A model generated the notes under the pieces. That model ran no database searches. It saw only the letters and a list, made by a program, of their open reading frames with translations, and was not told the DNA's origin. Positions 50,608 to 59,481 of a stretch of DNA of 64,000 nt are shown in pieces; position 1 is the stretch's first letter, and each line of letters opens with the position of its first letter. The stretch comes from CF-13 sp035279665 (GTDB lineage: Bacteria; Chloroflexota; Dormibacteria; CF-121). The stretch lies in contig DATEHI010000087.1 in the NCBI GenBank assembly GCA_035279665.1, positions 40,320-104,319 of the forward strand. The letters run 5' to 3'. The position numbers and the translations under genes were made by a program.

Positions 50608-52035
50608 ATGTCGCAAAAGTGGCGCACCATGGTCGGTGTTTCGCTGGGGGCTTTTTGCCCACCGATCGGCATCAGCACGATTTCCATCGGACTCCCCGTG
50701 ATCGCGGCGGCGTTGCACCAGCCGGTCACGTCGGCGGAATGGGTGATCGTCACCTACGTGCTGGTCATCACGTCGCTGCTGATGACGTTTGGTCGACTGG
50801 GCGATCTGATCTCGACCAAGCGACTCTATGTTGTGGGCTTTGCCGTCTTCACGCTAGGCGCCCTCGCCAGCGGGCTCAGCCCCAGCTTCGGATGGCTGCT
50901 CCTCAGCCGCGCGTTGCAGGGCCTGGGCGGCGCGATGATGTTCTCGGTTGCGGCCGCCATCGTCACGCGTGCCTTCCCGCCGTCTGAACGAGGCCTGGCG
51001 CTGGGCATCAATGCCGTCTTCATCTACGCCGGACTCACAGCAGGGCCCCTGATCGGCGCATTCGTCCTCGTCACCGGGTCGTGGCGCGGTCTCTTCCTTA
51101 TCAACGTGCCGCTCGGCCTCGGCGGCATCCTCCTCGCGCTGCTGTTCTTACGCGAAGATGCCAGGCCGCAACGCCGCGCGCCCACGCGCTTCGACCTTCC
51201 CGGCGCACTGCTGGGATCGCTCGCGCTCTTCTGCCTGTTGCTTGTCTTGAGCCAGGCCCCGAGCTGGGGCATATTGTCGCCCGCCACACTCGGCCTGCTG
51301 GCTCTGAGCGCCGCGCTCGCGTTCGGCTTTGTCCGATGGGAACGCCGGACTTCAGCGCCTATGGTCGACCTTTCCATGTTCGCTGACCGGCTCTTCTCGG
51401 CGGCGCTGGCCAGCAGCGTGCTGGCCTACCTCGCCATCTTCATGCTCAACCTGCTGGTCCCCTTCTATCTGATCCACGGGCTGGGGTTCGATTACTTCCA
51501 CGCCGGGATCCTGTTGACACCGGTGCCGGTCGCAATGCTGGTGTTCGCGCCGATCAGCGGCTGGGTCTCGGACCGCGTCGGGTCGCGTGCGCTGACCTCG
51601 GGCGGGATGATCCTGGTCGCCATCAGCTTCTACTGGTTGAGCCGGCTCGGGCTCCATCCGAGCTACGGCGACCTCGTACCGCCGCTGCTGGTCAACGGGG
51701 TGGGTACCGGTCTCTTTACGTCGCCGAACAACAGCGCCGTGATGGGCGCGGTGCGACCGGCGCGCATGGGGACCGCCGCCGGGCTGCTCGCCACCAGCCG
51801 CAATCTCGGCATGGCGCTGGGCACCGCCACCGCAGCCGCCGTCATCGCGTTTCGTCTTCCCGCCCATCTGGCCGACCACGCCGGACCGACGACGGCCGCG
51901 CTTGCCTCGTATCAGGACGGCTTCCTGGTCGCCGGAGTCGTTGCCCTGCTGGCCGCAGTGACCTCCATGGTGCGCGGGTCCGCAGCCTCGGCCCCCTGGT
52001 CATCGCGCGCCGTCGAGCAGCAGGTGATCGGGTAA
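50608..52035 (+). CDS. MFS transporter, DHA2 (EmrB/QacA) type
   Basis: 475 aa with about 14 hydrophobic helices. Motif A is at LMTFGRLGDLISTKRLY (about 58-74), motif C at GPLIGAFVLVTGSWRGLFLINVP, and a central insertion between helices 7 and 8. The DHA2 family exports drugs and lipophilic compounds using the proton gradient. Placed in an operon with the MarR regulator, consistent with ligand-induced efflux. Confidence 0.88.
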   Translation: MSQKWRTMVGVSLGAFCPPIGISTISIGLPVIAAALHQPVTSAEWVIVTYVLVITSLLMTFGRLGDLISTKRLYVVGFAVFTLGALASGLSPSFGWLLLSRALQGLGGAMMFSVAAAIVTRAFPPSERGLALGINAVFIYAGLTAGPLIGAFVLVTGSWRGLFLINVPLGLGGILLALLFLREDARPQRRAPTRFDLPGALLGSLALFCLLLVLSQAPSWGILSPATLGLLALSAALAFGFVRWERRTSAPMVDLSMFADRLFSAALASSVLAYLAIFMLNLLVPFYLIHGLGFDYFHAGILLTPVPVAMLVFAPISGWVSDRVGSRALTSGGMILVAISFYWLSRLGLHPSYGDLVPPLLVNGVGTGLFTSPNNSAVMGAVRPARMGTAAGLLATSRNLGMALGTATAAAVIAFRLPAHLADHAGPTTAALASYQDGFLVAGVVALLAAVTSMVRGSAASAPWSSRAVEQQVIG

Positions 52036-52049
52036 GCTCGAAATCGCCA

Positions 52050-52355
52050 GTGCTGCGCCACGTTGCCCTCTTCCGCTGGAAGCCCGAGACCACCGCCGAG
52101 GACGTGTCCAAGGTCGAGGCGGCCCTGCATCAATTGCCCGCCAGGATCCCGTGCATCCAGTCTTACCGATACGGGCGCGATCTCGGCATCCAGGACGGCA
52201 ACGCCGATTTTGCGCTGGTGGCGGACTTCAGTGATCAGGAAGGGTTGCAGACCTACGCGAACCATCCGGATCATCAGGCTGTGATTCAGAACCTGATCCG
52301 GCCGATTCTCGCGCAGCGCGATGCGATCCAGTACGTCATCGACCACGCGGACTAA
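52050..52355 (+). CDS. Dabb (stress-responsive A/B barrel) domain protein
   Basis: 101 aa, GTG start. The Dabb dimeric alpha/beta barrel is clear: RHVALFRWKPETTAEDVSKVE, DFALVADFSDQEGLQTYANHPDHQ and VIDHAD at the end. Function is unknown in bacteria; related plant proteins respond to stress, and some members are enzymes of polyketide pathways. TAAGCT lies 11 nt upstream. Confidence 0.85.
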   Translation: MLRHVALFRWKPETTAEDVSKVEAALHQLPARIPCIQSYRYGRDLGIQDGNADFALVADFSDQEGLQTYANHPDHQAVIQNLIRPILAQRDAIQYVIDHAD

Positions 52356-52356
52356 C

Positions 52357-52983
52357 TTGACGGCTACGCCGGCTGTCCGGCGCACCAGCGTTGCGAGCAG
52401 CTGGTCGTGGATGCGCCTCGACCTGGTGGTTCGGCTCGTCCCGCTTACCTTTGTCCCCTTCGTCTTCAGCCGGCTCAGCGGAACACCGGTGCGCGACCTT
52501 GGGCTGGTGATCACGCATCCATCGCGCGACCTTCTCGTGGCGATCCCCGCCGCCGTGGCAGGCTTTGCCATTGCCACGGCCTTCAATGTCTATCTCTCGC
52601 GCCGCAGCGGCCACTGGTTCGTGCCGACCGAGCCGGACCTGCTCGTGCAGAGCGCCTACTACCTGGTGCTCAACGCCCCCATCGAGGAGTGGTTCTTCCG
52701 GGGATTCCTGCAGGGGAGCCTGGCTCGCTGGTGGAACGCGCCATTGCTCGCGGTGCTCGCAGCCACTGCGGTGTTCGGCGCCTATCACTTCCTCGATCGC
52801 TGGGGTTGGCGCCCCGTCGTCGGGGCCACGGTCGCAGGCCTGGCCCTGGGCATGGTCTATCTCTGGCAGCCGTCGCCGGCATCCTTACTTGCCCCGGCTC
52901 TTGTTCACGCCGCGATCACCTGCGGCTTCCTCAGCCTCGGGCCCTACCTCGTATATCGCTGGCGCCTGGCCGGTCACAGCTAG
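52357..52983 (+). CDS. CPBP-type intramembrane protease
   Basis: About 208 aa if TTG 52357 is used; ATG 52411 is also possible (190 aa). Multi-pass, with the CPBP (Abi/CAAX-protease-like) motifs IEEWFFRGFLQG (EExxxR), FGAYHFLDRWGW (FxxxH) and ALVHAAITC (third motif). Members cleave or bind substrates within the membrane, and some act in bacteriocin immunity. It starts inside the last codon area of the Dabb gene. Confidence 0.75.
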   Translation: MTATPAVRRTSVASSWSWMRLDLVVRLVPLTFVPFVFSRLSGTPVRDLGLVITHPSRDLLVAIPAAVAGFAIATAFNVYLSRRSGHWFVPTEPDLLVQSAYYLVLNAPIEEWFFRGFLQGSLARWWNAPLLAVLAATAVFGAYHFLDRWGWRPVVGATVAGLALGMVYLWQPSPASLLAPALVHAAITCGFLSLGPYLVYRWRLAGHS

Positions 52984-54005
52984 CCTTCGTCGGGCTGGCC
53001 CAGCCACTCGCGCTGCTTGTAGCCCCAGTGGTGGCGCGCGTAAATCCGGCGAAGCGTGCCCGACCGGCTACGCGTGACCAGCGATTCCGTCTCTGCCCAG
53101 TTCATGTGGTACTTGACGCCCTGGAGCATCTCGCCGTCAGTGATCCCGGTGGCGGCGAAGAAAACATCGTCGCTCCGCACCAGGTCGTCGATGCCGAGCA
53201 CGCGGTCGAAATCCGCGCCGGCGGCCTCAGCTTTCTCTTTTTCTTCGGGGTTGCGGGCATGGAGCTTGCACTGGATCTCGCCGCCGAGGCATTTCAGCGC
53301 AGCGGCCGCTAGCACGGCTTCCGGCGACCCGCCGATTCCCATGAGGAGGTCGAGTCCGGTACCGTCGATGGCGGTCATGACGGCGCCCGCCACGTCGCCG
53401 TCGCTAATCATCTTGATGCGGGCGCCGGTCTCGCGGACTTCCTTGACCAGCCCCTCGTGGCGCGGCCGCTCCAGGATGACGACCGTAAGATTGCTGACCC
53501 GCATCCGCTTGGCTCGGGCGACCCGCTGCAGATTGACCGCTACGGAGTCATTGATGTTCAGGGAGCCCGCGGCGTCGGAGCCGGTCGCAATCTTGTGCAT
53601 GTAATGGACGTGCCTGGCGTCATAGAGCGACCCTCGCCCGGCGGCCATGGCGACGACAGAGATCGCGTTTGGCAGGCCCTTCGAGAGCAGCGTCGTGCCG
53701 TCGATCGGATCGACCGCCACATCGACTTGCGGAGGCTCGCCGGTACCGATCCGCTCGCCGATGTAGAGCATCGGCGCCTCGTCCTTCTCGCCCTCGCCGA
53801 TGACGACTACCCCGTCCATCGTGACCAGACTGAGCGCCCGCCGCATGGCGTCGACCGCGGCGCCGTCGGCGGTGTTCTTGTCCCCCCGGCCCATCCAGCG
53901 GGCACTGGCCAGGGCCCCCGCCTCGGTGACCCGGACCAGCTCGAGGGCCAGGTTCCGGCTGATCTCGGCAGACACGCTTTCACTCGCCCGCAGCGGTCGA
54001 GCCAT
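52980..54005 (-). CDS. glpX: Fructose-1,6-bisphosphatase class II
   Basis: 341 aa, typical length. Motifs: RWMGRGDKNTADGAAVDAMR, GEGEKDEAPMLYIGE and DVAVDPIDGTTLLSKG (Li-sensitive phosphatase signature DPIDGTT), GIGGSPEAVLAAAALKCLGG, and TGITDGEMLQGVKY. It hydrolyses fructose 1,6-bisphosphate in gluconeogenesis. A hairpin AGGACCT/AGGTCCT lies just upstream of the ATG (54007-54025). Convergent with the CPBP gene (ends overlap by four bases) and divergent from the acyltransferase. Confidence 0.93.
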   Translation of the reverse strand: MARPLRASESVSAEISRNLALELVRVTEAGALASARWMGRGDKNTADGAAVDAMRRALSLVTMDGVVVIGEGEKDEAPMLYIGERIGTGEPPQVDVAVDPIDGTTLLSKGLPNAISVVAMAAGRGSLYDARHVHYMHKIATGSDAAGSLNINDSVAVNLQRVARAKRMRVSNLTVVILERPRHEGLVKEVRETGARIKMISDGDVAGAVMTAIDGTGLDLLMGIGGSPEAVLAAAALKCLGGEIQCKLHARNPEEKEKAEAAGADFDRVLGIDDLVRSDDVFFAATGITDGEMLQGVKYHMNWAETESLVTRSRSGTLRRIYARHHWGYKQREWLGQPDEG

Positions 54006-54127
54006 CAGGACCTTGAAAAGGTCCTCAACGGACCTTTCCCAACCGACCCCTGGTTGCTACGCTTGCGATGTTCCGGCCTGGCAACACCGCACCTACTTTA
54101 GCTGGGCGGGCCGCCGGAGGGAGAATT

Positions 54128-54871
54128 TTGGGAACCACAAGTCCGCCGCCGGTCACGGTTCCCGCCTGGACCCAGCGCGGGTCGATTCGCGGCGCGCGCG
54201 CCGTGCTGCAAACCTTCCTGATCTTTCCGCTGATGGGCGCCTTCTCGCCGCTCACCGTCATCGACCGGTACCGGGTCAAGTCAATCAACGGCGGCGCGGT
54301 CTTCGTCTCCAACCACAGCAGCGCCCTCGATGCGGTCGTGATGCTGCAGGCGCTCCCCGCCCGCTTCCGTTTCAGGGCCTTTGTCGTCGCGGCCGCCGAC
54401 TCGATCTTCAAGCGCAAATGGGAGGGAGCCCTGACGCAGCTGCTCATCAATACCTTTCCGATTCCGCGGGCGGGTGGCGCCCGACCCGCTCTGGATCGAT
54501 TGAAGGAACATCTCGCCCACCGTTGGTCGGTGGTCATCTTCCCCGAGGGGACTTTATCCCGGACCGGCAACATCGGGACCTTCAAGAAAGGGGCCGCTAT
54601 CCTGGCTATCGACGCCGGGGTGCCGATCGTGCCTGCCTACGTCGACGGCCTCTACGAGGTCTTTCCGCGGTTCCGCCGGATCCCACGGCGGCACGCGGCG
54701 AGTATCAAATTCGGCGATCCGCTCTATCCCCATCCGGGCGAGGACTACGACAGCTTGATTGCCCGCACGGAGCAAGCCGTCCGGACGCTGGCCGGGCCCA
54801 AAGGCCTGCTGCGGGACGAGCCGGCGCCAACCGGCTCAGCCTCCGCCGAAGGCTCCAACTACTGGTACTGA
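54128..54871 (+). CDS. 1-acyl-sn-glycerol-3-phosphate acyltransferase (PlsC type)
   Basis: 247 aa from TTG 54128, chosen for GGAGG six bases upstream; an in-frame ATG at 54068 would add 20 residues without a good ribosome binding site. PlsC motifs: NHSSALD (HxxxxD, block I), PIPRAGGARPALDRLKEHL (block II) and FPEGTLSRTGNIGTFKKGA (block III), then VPIVPAYVDG (block IV). It acylates lysophosphatidic acid at the membrane. Confidence 0.85.
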   Translation: MGTTSPPPVTVPAWTQRGSIRGARAVLQTFLIFPLMGAFSPLTVIDRYRVKSINGGAVFVSNHSSALDAVVMLQALPARFRFRAFVVAAADSIFKRKWEGALTQLLINTFPIPRAGGARPALDRLKEHLAHRWSVVIFPEGTLSRTGNIGTFKKGAAILAIDAGVPIVPAYVDGLYEVFPRFRRIPRRHAASIKFGDPLYPHPGEDYDSLIARTEQAVRTLAGPKGLLRDEPAPTGSASAEGSNYWY

Positions 54872-54898
54872 TCTCACCAAGCTCAACAATACGAATTG

Positions 54899-54913
54899 GG
54901 GGCGGCTTGCCTC
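54899..54913 (+). repeat. Direct repeat left of the IS
   Basis: GGGGCGGCTTGCCTC, identical to 56357-56371; similarity continues loosely for about nine more bases. Confidence 0.6.
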
Positions 54914-54921
54914 ATGTTGGC

Positions 54922-56322
54922 GTTCAGTGATTCCGTCCGGTTAACTGATCATTCATTTTGTCCGTCTGGCTTCGAAAGGGAAAGAGTGTTTCCACGGATG
55001 GCTAGCAGGTGGCGGGTGGGCTTTCGAGGCGGGGCTCAGCTGTGCCACTGGTGCAGGCGGGCACGGCGCCGGCGGCCGAGGTAGCCGGGACACCGAAGGC
55101 CCGCGATAGCCGTCGACGCGCTGGTCGTCACGCTTTGGCTGGAGGGGGACCTTGGTTAGACAGGTGCCTTCGAAATAGACCGCGAGCGTGCCATCGAAGC
55201 GATGGTGCAACTCCACCGTGCCCCGGGCATAACTGCGGCGCGGCCCACCAGGAGGAATGTCGATGCGCTGGTGGCCGAACTCGATGGTGTGATCGTTGGC
55301 GACCGTCCGGCGGTATTTGAAGCAGAACACCTGCTCTAGCCGCCGTCGGTCGGGAGCCGGCTGCCCGGCGGGTTGGGGGTCATGCGGGACAACGGCAAAG
55401 CGTTGGTTGTGGCGTGGCAGAAATCGGGCCAGCACGGCTTGAGCTTGTTCCCGGGTGCTGGCACCCGCCAGCCGCAGTTCACTGGCTAACCGATCCTGGA
55501 AGGTGCCCCACAGGCGCTCCACCCGACCCGTCGCTTGCGGCGAGCGGGCCAGGATGAGCTGGATCCCCAGCTCTTCCAAGAGTCGACCAAACTGGGTGGG
55601 ATGGCGGCGGCCATCGAACTGCTCTGCCAGCCTGCGGGTCCGGCTGGCGGTTCGAAAAAAGATGCCGTGGCGATCCGAATACAGCGCTAACGGCACCCCC
55701 TGGTGCTGCACCGTCTGGCGGAGGACCTCGAAATAGCCTTCGGCGTCTTCCTGGCCACGGAAGCACGCCCAGGGCACCCGACCGGTGGCGTCGTCGATGG
55801 CACCCACCAAACTGAGCCACGGTCCACGACCCTCGAGCCAATCGTGGCGGCTGGCATCGATTTGCAGCAGCATACCGGCGCGCGGAAAGCGATCCCGGCG
55901 CCGGTGGACCCGCCGGACCCCCCGCTGGCGCGGGCTGTGGATCCCTGCGCGCAGGAGAATCCGGCGCACGGTCGGCCGTGAAAGATCGAGCTGCTCGTGC
56001 TCGGCCAGCATCTCAGTCAGATGCTGCTGATTGAAGCCCTGGTAACGGCCGGTGGCGAGCTCGACGATTTGCTGGCGAACGGGCGTCGGGAGGCGTTGGC
56101 GGGAGATCGGCCTCGGTTTCCATGCGCCAGCGCTTTGGCCCCCTGCTCACGATAGCGGCGACGCACCCGCCGCAACTGCCGTTCCGAGATCCCCAGCAGG
56201 TTCGAAGCTTGCTCGCTTGAGAGCAGGCCCGACCCCAGCTGATTCAACACCATCAATCTGCGCTGCTCCTGGGTGCTCAACGTGATGCTGTCCTCCTTCA
56301 TGAGAGGACAGAATCGCTGAAC
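54922..56322. mobile_element. IS1202-like (ISNCY) insertion sequence
   Basis: About 1.4 kb holding one broken transposase. Ends are 17-bp imperfect inverted repeats GTTCAG(T/C)GATTC(C/T)GTCC (54922-54938 and 56306-56322). The direct repeats at 54899 and 56357 flank it but are not equally adjacent: the left repeat region meets the inverted repeat, whereas about 34 bases lie between on the right. IS1202-group elements can make long target duplications, so the repeats may be a decayed one. Element limits on the right are therefore uncertain. Confidence 0.6.
54953..56301 (-). pseudogene. Frameshifted IS1202-like DDE transposase
   Basis: The N-terminal helix-turn-helix part (56301 to about 56110; LLSSEQASNLLGISERQLRR) and the DDE part (about 56110 to 54953) are in different frames. 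Reading on in the second frame gives SRQRLPTPVRQQIVELATG directly before MLAEHEQLDL, so a one-base indel near 56105-56115 explains the break. Catalytic residues are present: QIDASRHDWLEG, LYSDRHGIF, and Glu in GRVERLWGTFQDRL. No slippery run is seen at the junction, so programmed frameshifting is not supported. Confidence 0.75.
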
Positions 56323-56356
56323 AATTAAGGGCGGTCAGTTTCCCTGACCTCCCACA

Positions 56357-56371
56357 GGGGCGGCTTGCCTC
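56357..56371 (+). repeat. Direct repeat right of the IS
   Basis: GGGGCGGCTTGCCTC, identical to 54899-54913. Confidence 0.6.
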
Positions 56372-56446
56372 GTTGACATTGGCCTAAGGGGGTGTTAAGA
56401 CGGGCAGGTCTCCGTTTCGGTGGGGTTTAGAAGAGGGGTGATCTCG

Positions 56447-57487
56447 ATGCTGCCATTGATCGCGCGCGCACGCACGCTCGGCCTCTCGATGGCGCTGGCA
56501 ACCGCAGGACTTGGAGCAGTCGGCAGCATCCCGGCATCCGCGGCGCCGGGGGTGACCACCTGGGACGTCCAGGTGGGCGGCGGCAACGAGTTCGACACTG
56601 GCTTGAATCGGTTCTATCCGTCCGATATCACGATCCATCGAGGCGACACGGTGTCCTTCGCCTGGGGCGGCTTCCACACCATCACGTTCAATCCTGGATC
56701 CAGGACGCTTTTCGACTTCTTCGGCCCTTCAGGCTATTCACCGGGACCGCTCGATTCGCCGAACAAATTCGTGAGCGGCCTACCGTTTGGGCCTCCGGGA
56801 GTCCAGCCGCCACCGTTCAATGTGTTGGTCGACGTCCCCGCCGGGAAGTATCACTTCCAGTGCATGATCCACCAATTCATGCGCGGCTCGATCACGGTGA
56901 AAGCCGGTGCACTCCCGCGGACCAATGACGAAAACAAGGCGCTGGCCGCCGCACAGATCAGTGCCGACACCAATCGCGCGACGGCGCTCGATGCCCGGCT
57001 GACCCGCAACGCAACGCATACCAGTGGCGAAGCCATCGTGGGTGCGGGTGACAGGGTCGTCGAGTTCGCCAAGTTCTATCCGACCGCGATCACGGTTCAC
57101 GTGGGGGACGAGCTCACCTTTACGGACAGCGACCTCCACGAGCCGCATACCGTCACCTTCGGACCGATCCCGGGAGACCCTACGGATGTCAGCTTCGGCA
57201 CGTTCCCGTCAGGCCCCGGCAATCCCACAGCGTTTGACGGAACCTCGGCACTCAACTCCGGATACCTGCTCTACAAAAGCATGTACGACTACTGGAAACT
57301 CAAGAACACGCCCGTAAGTGCCGTCGTTGTCAGACACGAGTTCAGCCTCACCTTTGCACCCGCGGCAGCCGGCAAGACGATCAACTTCTACTGCGCCATC
57401 CATGGACGGCTCCTCCCCGATGGCAGTGTCGTCGGAATGAGCGGCCAGATCACGGTTTTGCCCGCGGAGAACGGAGGGGGCGACTAA
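56447..57487 (+). CDS. Exported protein with two cupredoxin domains
   Basis: 346 aa from ATG 56447, with GAGGGG eight bases before; signal peptide 1-32. Domain 1 (about 38-152) has type I copper ligands His77 (GGFHTITF) and Cys139, His142, Met145 in FQCMIHQFMRG. Domain 2 (about 200-337) has His234 (EPHTVTF) and Cys316, His319, then Met331. Domain 1 has close C-x2-H-x2-M spacing like plastocyanin-type copper proteins; domain 2 has a longer loop. It probably carries electrons outside the membrane. Followed by a hairpin terminator. Confidence 0.82.
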   Translation: MLPLIARARTLGLSMALATAGLGAVGSIPASAAPGVTTWDVQVGGGNEFDTGLNRFYPSDITIHRGDTVSFAWGGFHTITFNPGSRTLFDFFGPSGYSPGPLDSPNKFVSGLPFGPPGVQPPPFNVLVDVPAGKYHFQCMIHQFMRGSITVKAGALPRTNDENKALAAAQISADTNRATALDARLTRNATHTSGEAIVGAGDRVVEFAKFYPTAITVHVGDELTFTDSDLHEPHTVTFGPIPGDPTDVSFGTFPSGPGNPTAFDGTSALNSGYLLYKSMYDYWKLKNTPVSAVVVRHEFSLTFAPAAAGKTINFYCAIHGRLLPDGSVVGMSGQITVLPAENGGGD

Positions 57488-57501
57488 GTCCCCCAACCTG
57501 C

Positions 57502-57522
57502 CCTCCCCCACAAGCGGGGAGG
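57502..57522 (+). repeat. C/G-rich hairpin at a gene end
   Basis: CCTCCCC and GGGGAGG (7-bp stem, 7-base loop) just after the cupredoxin gene; similar to C-rich palindromes at 15671-15684 and 28856-28880. Confidence 0.45.
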
Positions 57523-57536
57523 AAACTATTTGAGCG

Positions 57537-57570
57537 AAGGCCGGACACGTGTCCGGCCTTCATCGTTTTT
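57537..57570 (+). terminator. Probable terminator
   Basis: A 24-base perfect palindrome (57537-57560, AAGGCCGGACAC and its complement) followed by CATCGTTTTT. Confidence 0.7.
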
Positions 57571-57644
57571 GACGACTGCCGTCTTAGCGAAGCCATATGA
57601 AACGCTCATGAGGGCTTCAACTTCAGCCCGCAGGCTTGATCATC

Positions 57645-57758
57645 ATGGACGCGCAGGACGACGACCGCTCGTCCCTCCCCGCCTTCGCGGCGGTAGGGAT
57701 CCTCACCCTCTTCGTGCTGCTCTCGATCTCCGGCTACCTCGTGCTCAGCGCGCGATAA
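57645..57758 (+). CDS. 37-aa single-helix membrane peptide
   Basis: ATG 57645 to TAA 57758. An acidic N-terminus (MDAQDDDRSS) precedes one membrane helix (FAAVGILTLFVLLSISGYLV) and a short Ser-Ala-Arg end. Size and layout resemble cytochrome oxidase subunit IIa peptides (about 35-40 aa, one helix), and a copper protein lies upstream, but no oxidase genes are in the window. Ribosome binding site weak. Could also be an unrelated small protein. Confidence 0.45.
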   Translation: MDAQDDDRSSLPAFAAVGILTLFVLLSISGYLVLSAR

Positions 57759-57761
57759 GGC

Positions 57762-58844
57762 TCAGGCCGCCTTGCCCAGGAGCGCCAGCAAGCTGCGCTC
57801 TTCGCCAGAAAGTTTGTAGGGATCGGGGTCATCCTTCTCCCGGATCGGCTTGAGGCCACCCGAGAGGTAGGTGGCGATCACCGCAGGATGGATGTATCCC
57901 TTCCGGGCGATCGCCGGCGTGTTGCCGAGTTCATCCGCGACCCTGGCGATGGCACTAACCAGCTCCTTCTTGGCCCGCCGAGAATTCGCCGCCCCGGCCG
58001 TCTCGCGTAAGAATCGTGCCGCCAGAATCGTGCCGGCCCAGGTGCGAAAATCCTTGGCAGTAAAGTCTTCGCCCGTGATCTCCCGCAAGTACTCGTTGAC
58101 GGCGGCTGAATCGATGTCCTTCGCGTCACCGTCGTCATCGACGTACTGGAAGAGCTCCTGACCCGGAATCTCGAGGAAGCGCTTCATGATACGCGCCATC
58201 CGCCGGTCGTGCAGCTCGACGGTATGGTGCTTCCCACTCTTGCCGCGGAACGTGAATCGGACTTCGGCCCCTATCACACTGACGTGACGGTTGCGCAGTG
58301 TCGTCAGCCCATAAGAGCCGTTTTCCCTCCGGTACTCATCATTACCGATCCGGATCCGCGTCTCTTCCAGCAGGCGGACGATCGTCGCCAGTACCTTCTC
58401 CCTCGGTAAACCGGCGTGCTCGAGATCACGATCGGTGCGCTCGCGGATCTTGGGGAGCGCCTGCGCAAAGGCGAGCATGCGATCGTACTTGACCGCGTCG
58501 CGGACCTCGCGCCAGCGAGGGTGATAGCGATATTGCTTGCGTCCGCGCGCGTCTCGCCCGGTTGCCTGGAGGTGTCCGCGGGGATCAGGACAGATCCACA
58601 CGTCGATCCAGGCCGGCGGGATGGCGAGGTCCTTGATCCGTCGGATGGTTTCCGCGTCGCGGATGGTGTGGCCGTCGCGGGCAAGGTAGCTAAATGCCTT
58701 GCCCACGCGCTTCCGCCGGATCCCCGGGGACTGGTCAGAAACGTAGCGCAGCCCTGCGGCGCGGGCCGACTCCGGGGGGTCGACCAGTTCCGCCGCGTCC
58801 ACGGCAGGCCGCCGTTGCCAGGTTTCAGGGACGGCTAATGCCAT
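57762..58844 (-). CDS. DNA topoisomerase IB
   Basis: 360 aa from ATG 58844 with AAGGG upstream. It is of the poxvirus-like bacterial type: GLRYVSDQSPGIRRKRVGKAF, a cap with AIPPAWIDVWICPDPRGHLQ, and RIGNDEYRRENGSYGLTTL. Catalytic Tyr317 is in ARKGYIHPAV and the supporting Arg/Lys/His residues (DFRTWAGTI and KSGKHH) are in place. It relaxes supercoils via a 3' phosphotyrosine. Single gene, divergent from the small membrane gene at 58944. Confidence 0.92.
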   Translation of the reverse strand: MALAVPETWQRRPAVDAAELVDPPESARAAGLRYVSDQSPGIRRKRVGKAFSYLARDGHTIRDAETIRRIKDLAIPPAWIDVWICPDPRGHLQATGRDARGRKQYRYHPRWREVRDAVKYDRMLAFAQALPKIRERTDRDLEHAGLPREKVLATIVRLLEETRIRIGNDEYRRENGSYGLTTLRNRHVSVIGAEVRFTFRGKSGKHHTVELHDRRMARIMKRFLEIPGQELFQYVDDDGDAKDIDSAAVNEYLREITGEDFTAKDFRTWAGTILAARFLRETAGAANSRRAKKELVSAIARVADELGNTPAIARKGYIHPAVIATYLSGGLKPIREKDDPDPYKLSGEERSLLALLGKAA

Positions 58845-58943
58845 TCGACCCTTGACTGTGTGTCGTTCCTCACCCAAAATAGATGATAGCGCTTATATCA
58901 AGTGGGCAAGCGCGAGCGGGCCCATGCAACGGAGGTGGACTCG

Positions 58944-59153
58944 TTGGCAGGTCTGATCTGGGCGATCGTCGCCGTGCTCGTGATTCTCTGGCTGGCCGGC
59001 CTTGGCTTTCACATTGGCGGCTCCCTCATCTTCTTCTTGCTCCTGCTGGCGATCATCGGGGTCGTCTACCAGCTGTTCGTCGGGATGCGCGCAGGGAGCC
59101 GGCACCACCACTACACCACCGAGGTGACGGAGGTCGAGCACACCGACGTCTGA
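58944..59153 (+). CDS. Small membrane protein, lmo0937-like
   Basis: 69 aa from TTG 58944, with GGAGG eight bases upstream; the GTG at 58902 is less likely. Two hydrophobic helices with LAGLIWAIVAVLVILWLAGL and HIGGSLIFFLLLLAIIGVVY match the lmo0937 (DUF5670) family of about 50-residue proteins. A His-rich, acidic tail (RHHHYTTEVTEVEHTDV) is added. Function unknown. A good terminator follows. Confidence 0.75.
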   Translation: MAGLIWAIVAVLVILWLAGLGFHIGGSLIFFLLLLAIIGVVYQLFVGMRAGSRHHHYTTEVTEVEHTDV

Positions 59154-59172
59154 CGTCGTCGCGGAACGAAAG

Positions 59173-59195
59173 GCGGCCGTCCGGCCGCTTTTTTT
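59173..59195 (+). terminator. Intrinsic terminator
   Basis: GCGGCC/GGCCGC stem (59173-59178 and 59183-59188) with a four-base loop and seven T residues (59189-59195). Confidence 0.9.
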
Positions 59196-59267
59196 GTTGC
59201 CCGGAGCCGTCTACAATTTGCCCACCGGCCAGGAGTGATCCATGCCAGAGGGCCGAGGAGGTGGGGA

Positions 59268-59429
59268 ATGGACGACAGCGAGTTCCTGAAGCTACTGACC
59301 CACATCCACGACGAGATGCTGGAGGTGGTCAAAGAGCAACACCCCGCGCACGAGCAGTTCGCCGCCTGGCTGTTGGGACAGATCGAGGGCCGGCTTCGGA
59401 TGCGCATCGGCACCGTCAAGACGCCCTGA
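59268..59429 (+). CDS. Uncharacterised 53-aa protein
   Basis: ATG 59268 preceded by GAGGAGGTGGGGA; TACAAT (59211-59216) is a candidate -10 upstream. It is helical, charged and soluble (MDDSEFLKLLTHIHDEMLEV and HPAHEQFAAWLLGQIEGRLR). No family is recognised. Confidence 0.5.
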   Translation: MDDSEFLKLLTHIHDEMLEVVKEQHPAHEQFAAWLLGQIEGRLRMRIGTVKTP

Positions 59430-59481
59430 GCGCTAGCTCACGGGCCACGCGTATCCATCACATCGTATCGTTCTAAGCATC

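Noticed and set aside
56017..56301. A separate 94-aa DNA-binding gene beside the transposase
   Set aside because: Its frame after the helix-turn-helix loses similarity, and the other frame continues the transposase; one indel explains both.
54899..56371. Direct repeats as a certain target-site duplication
   Set aside because: The right copy lies about 34 bases from the inverted repeat, so adjacency required for a simple duplication fails.
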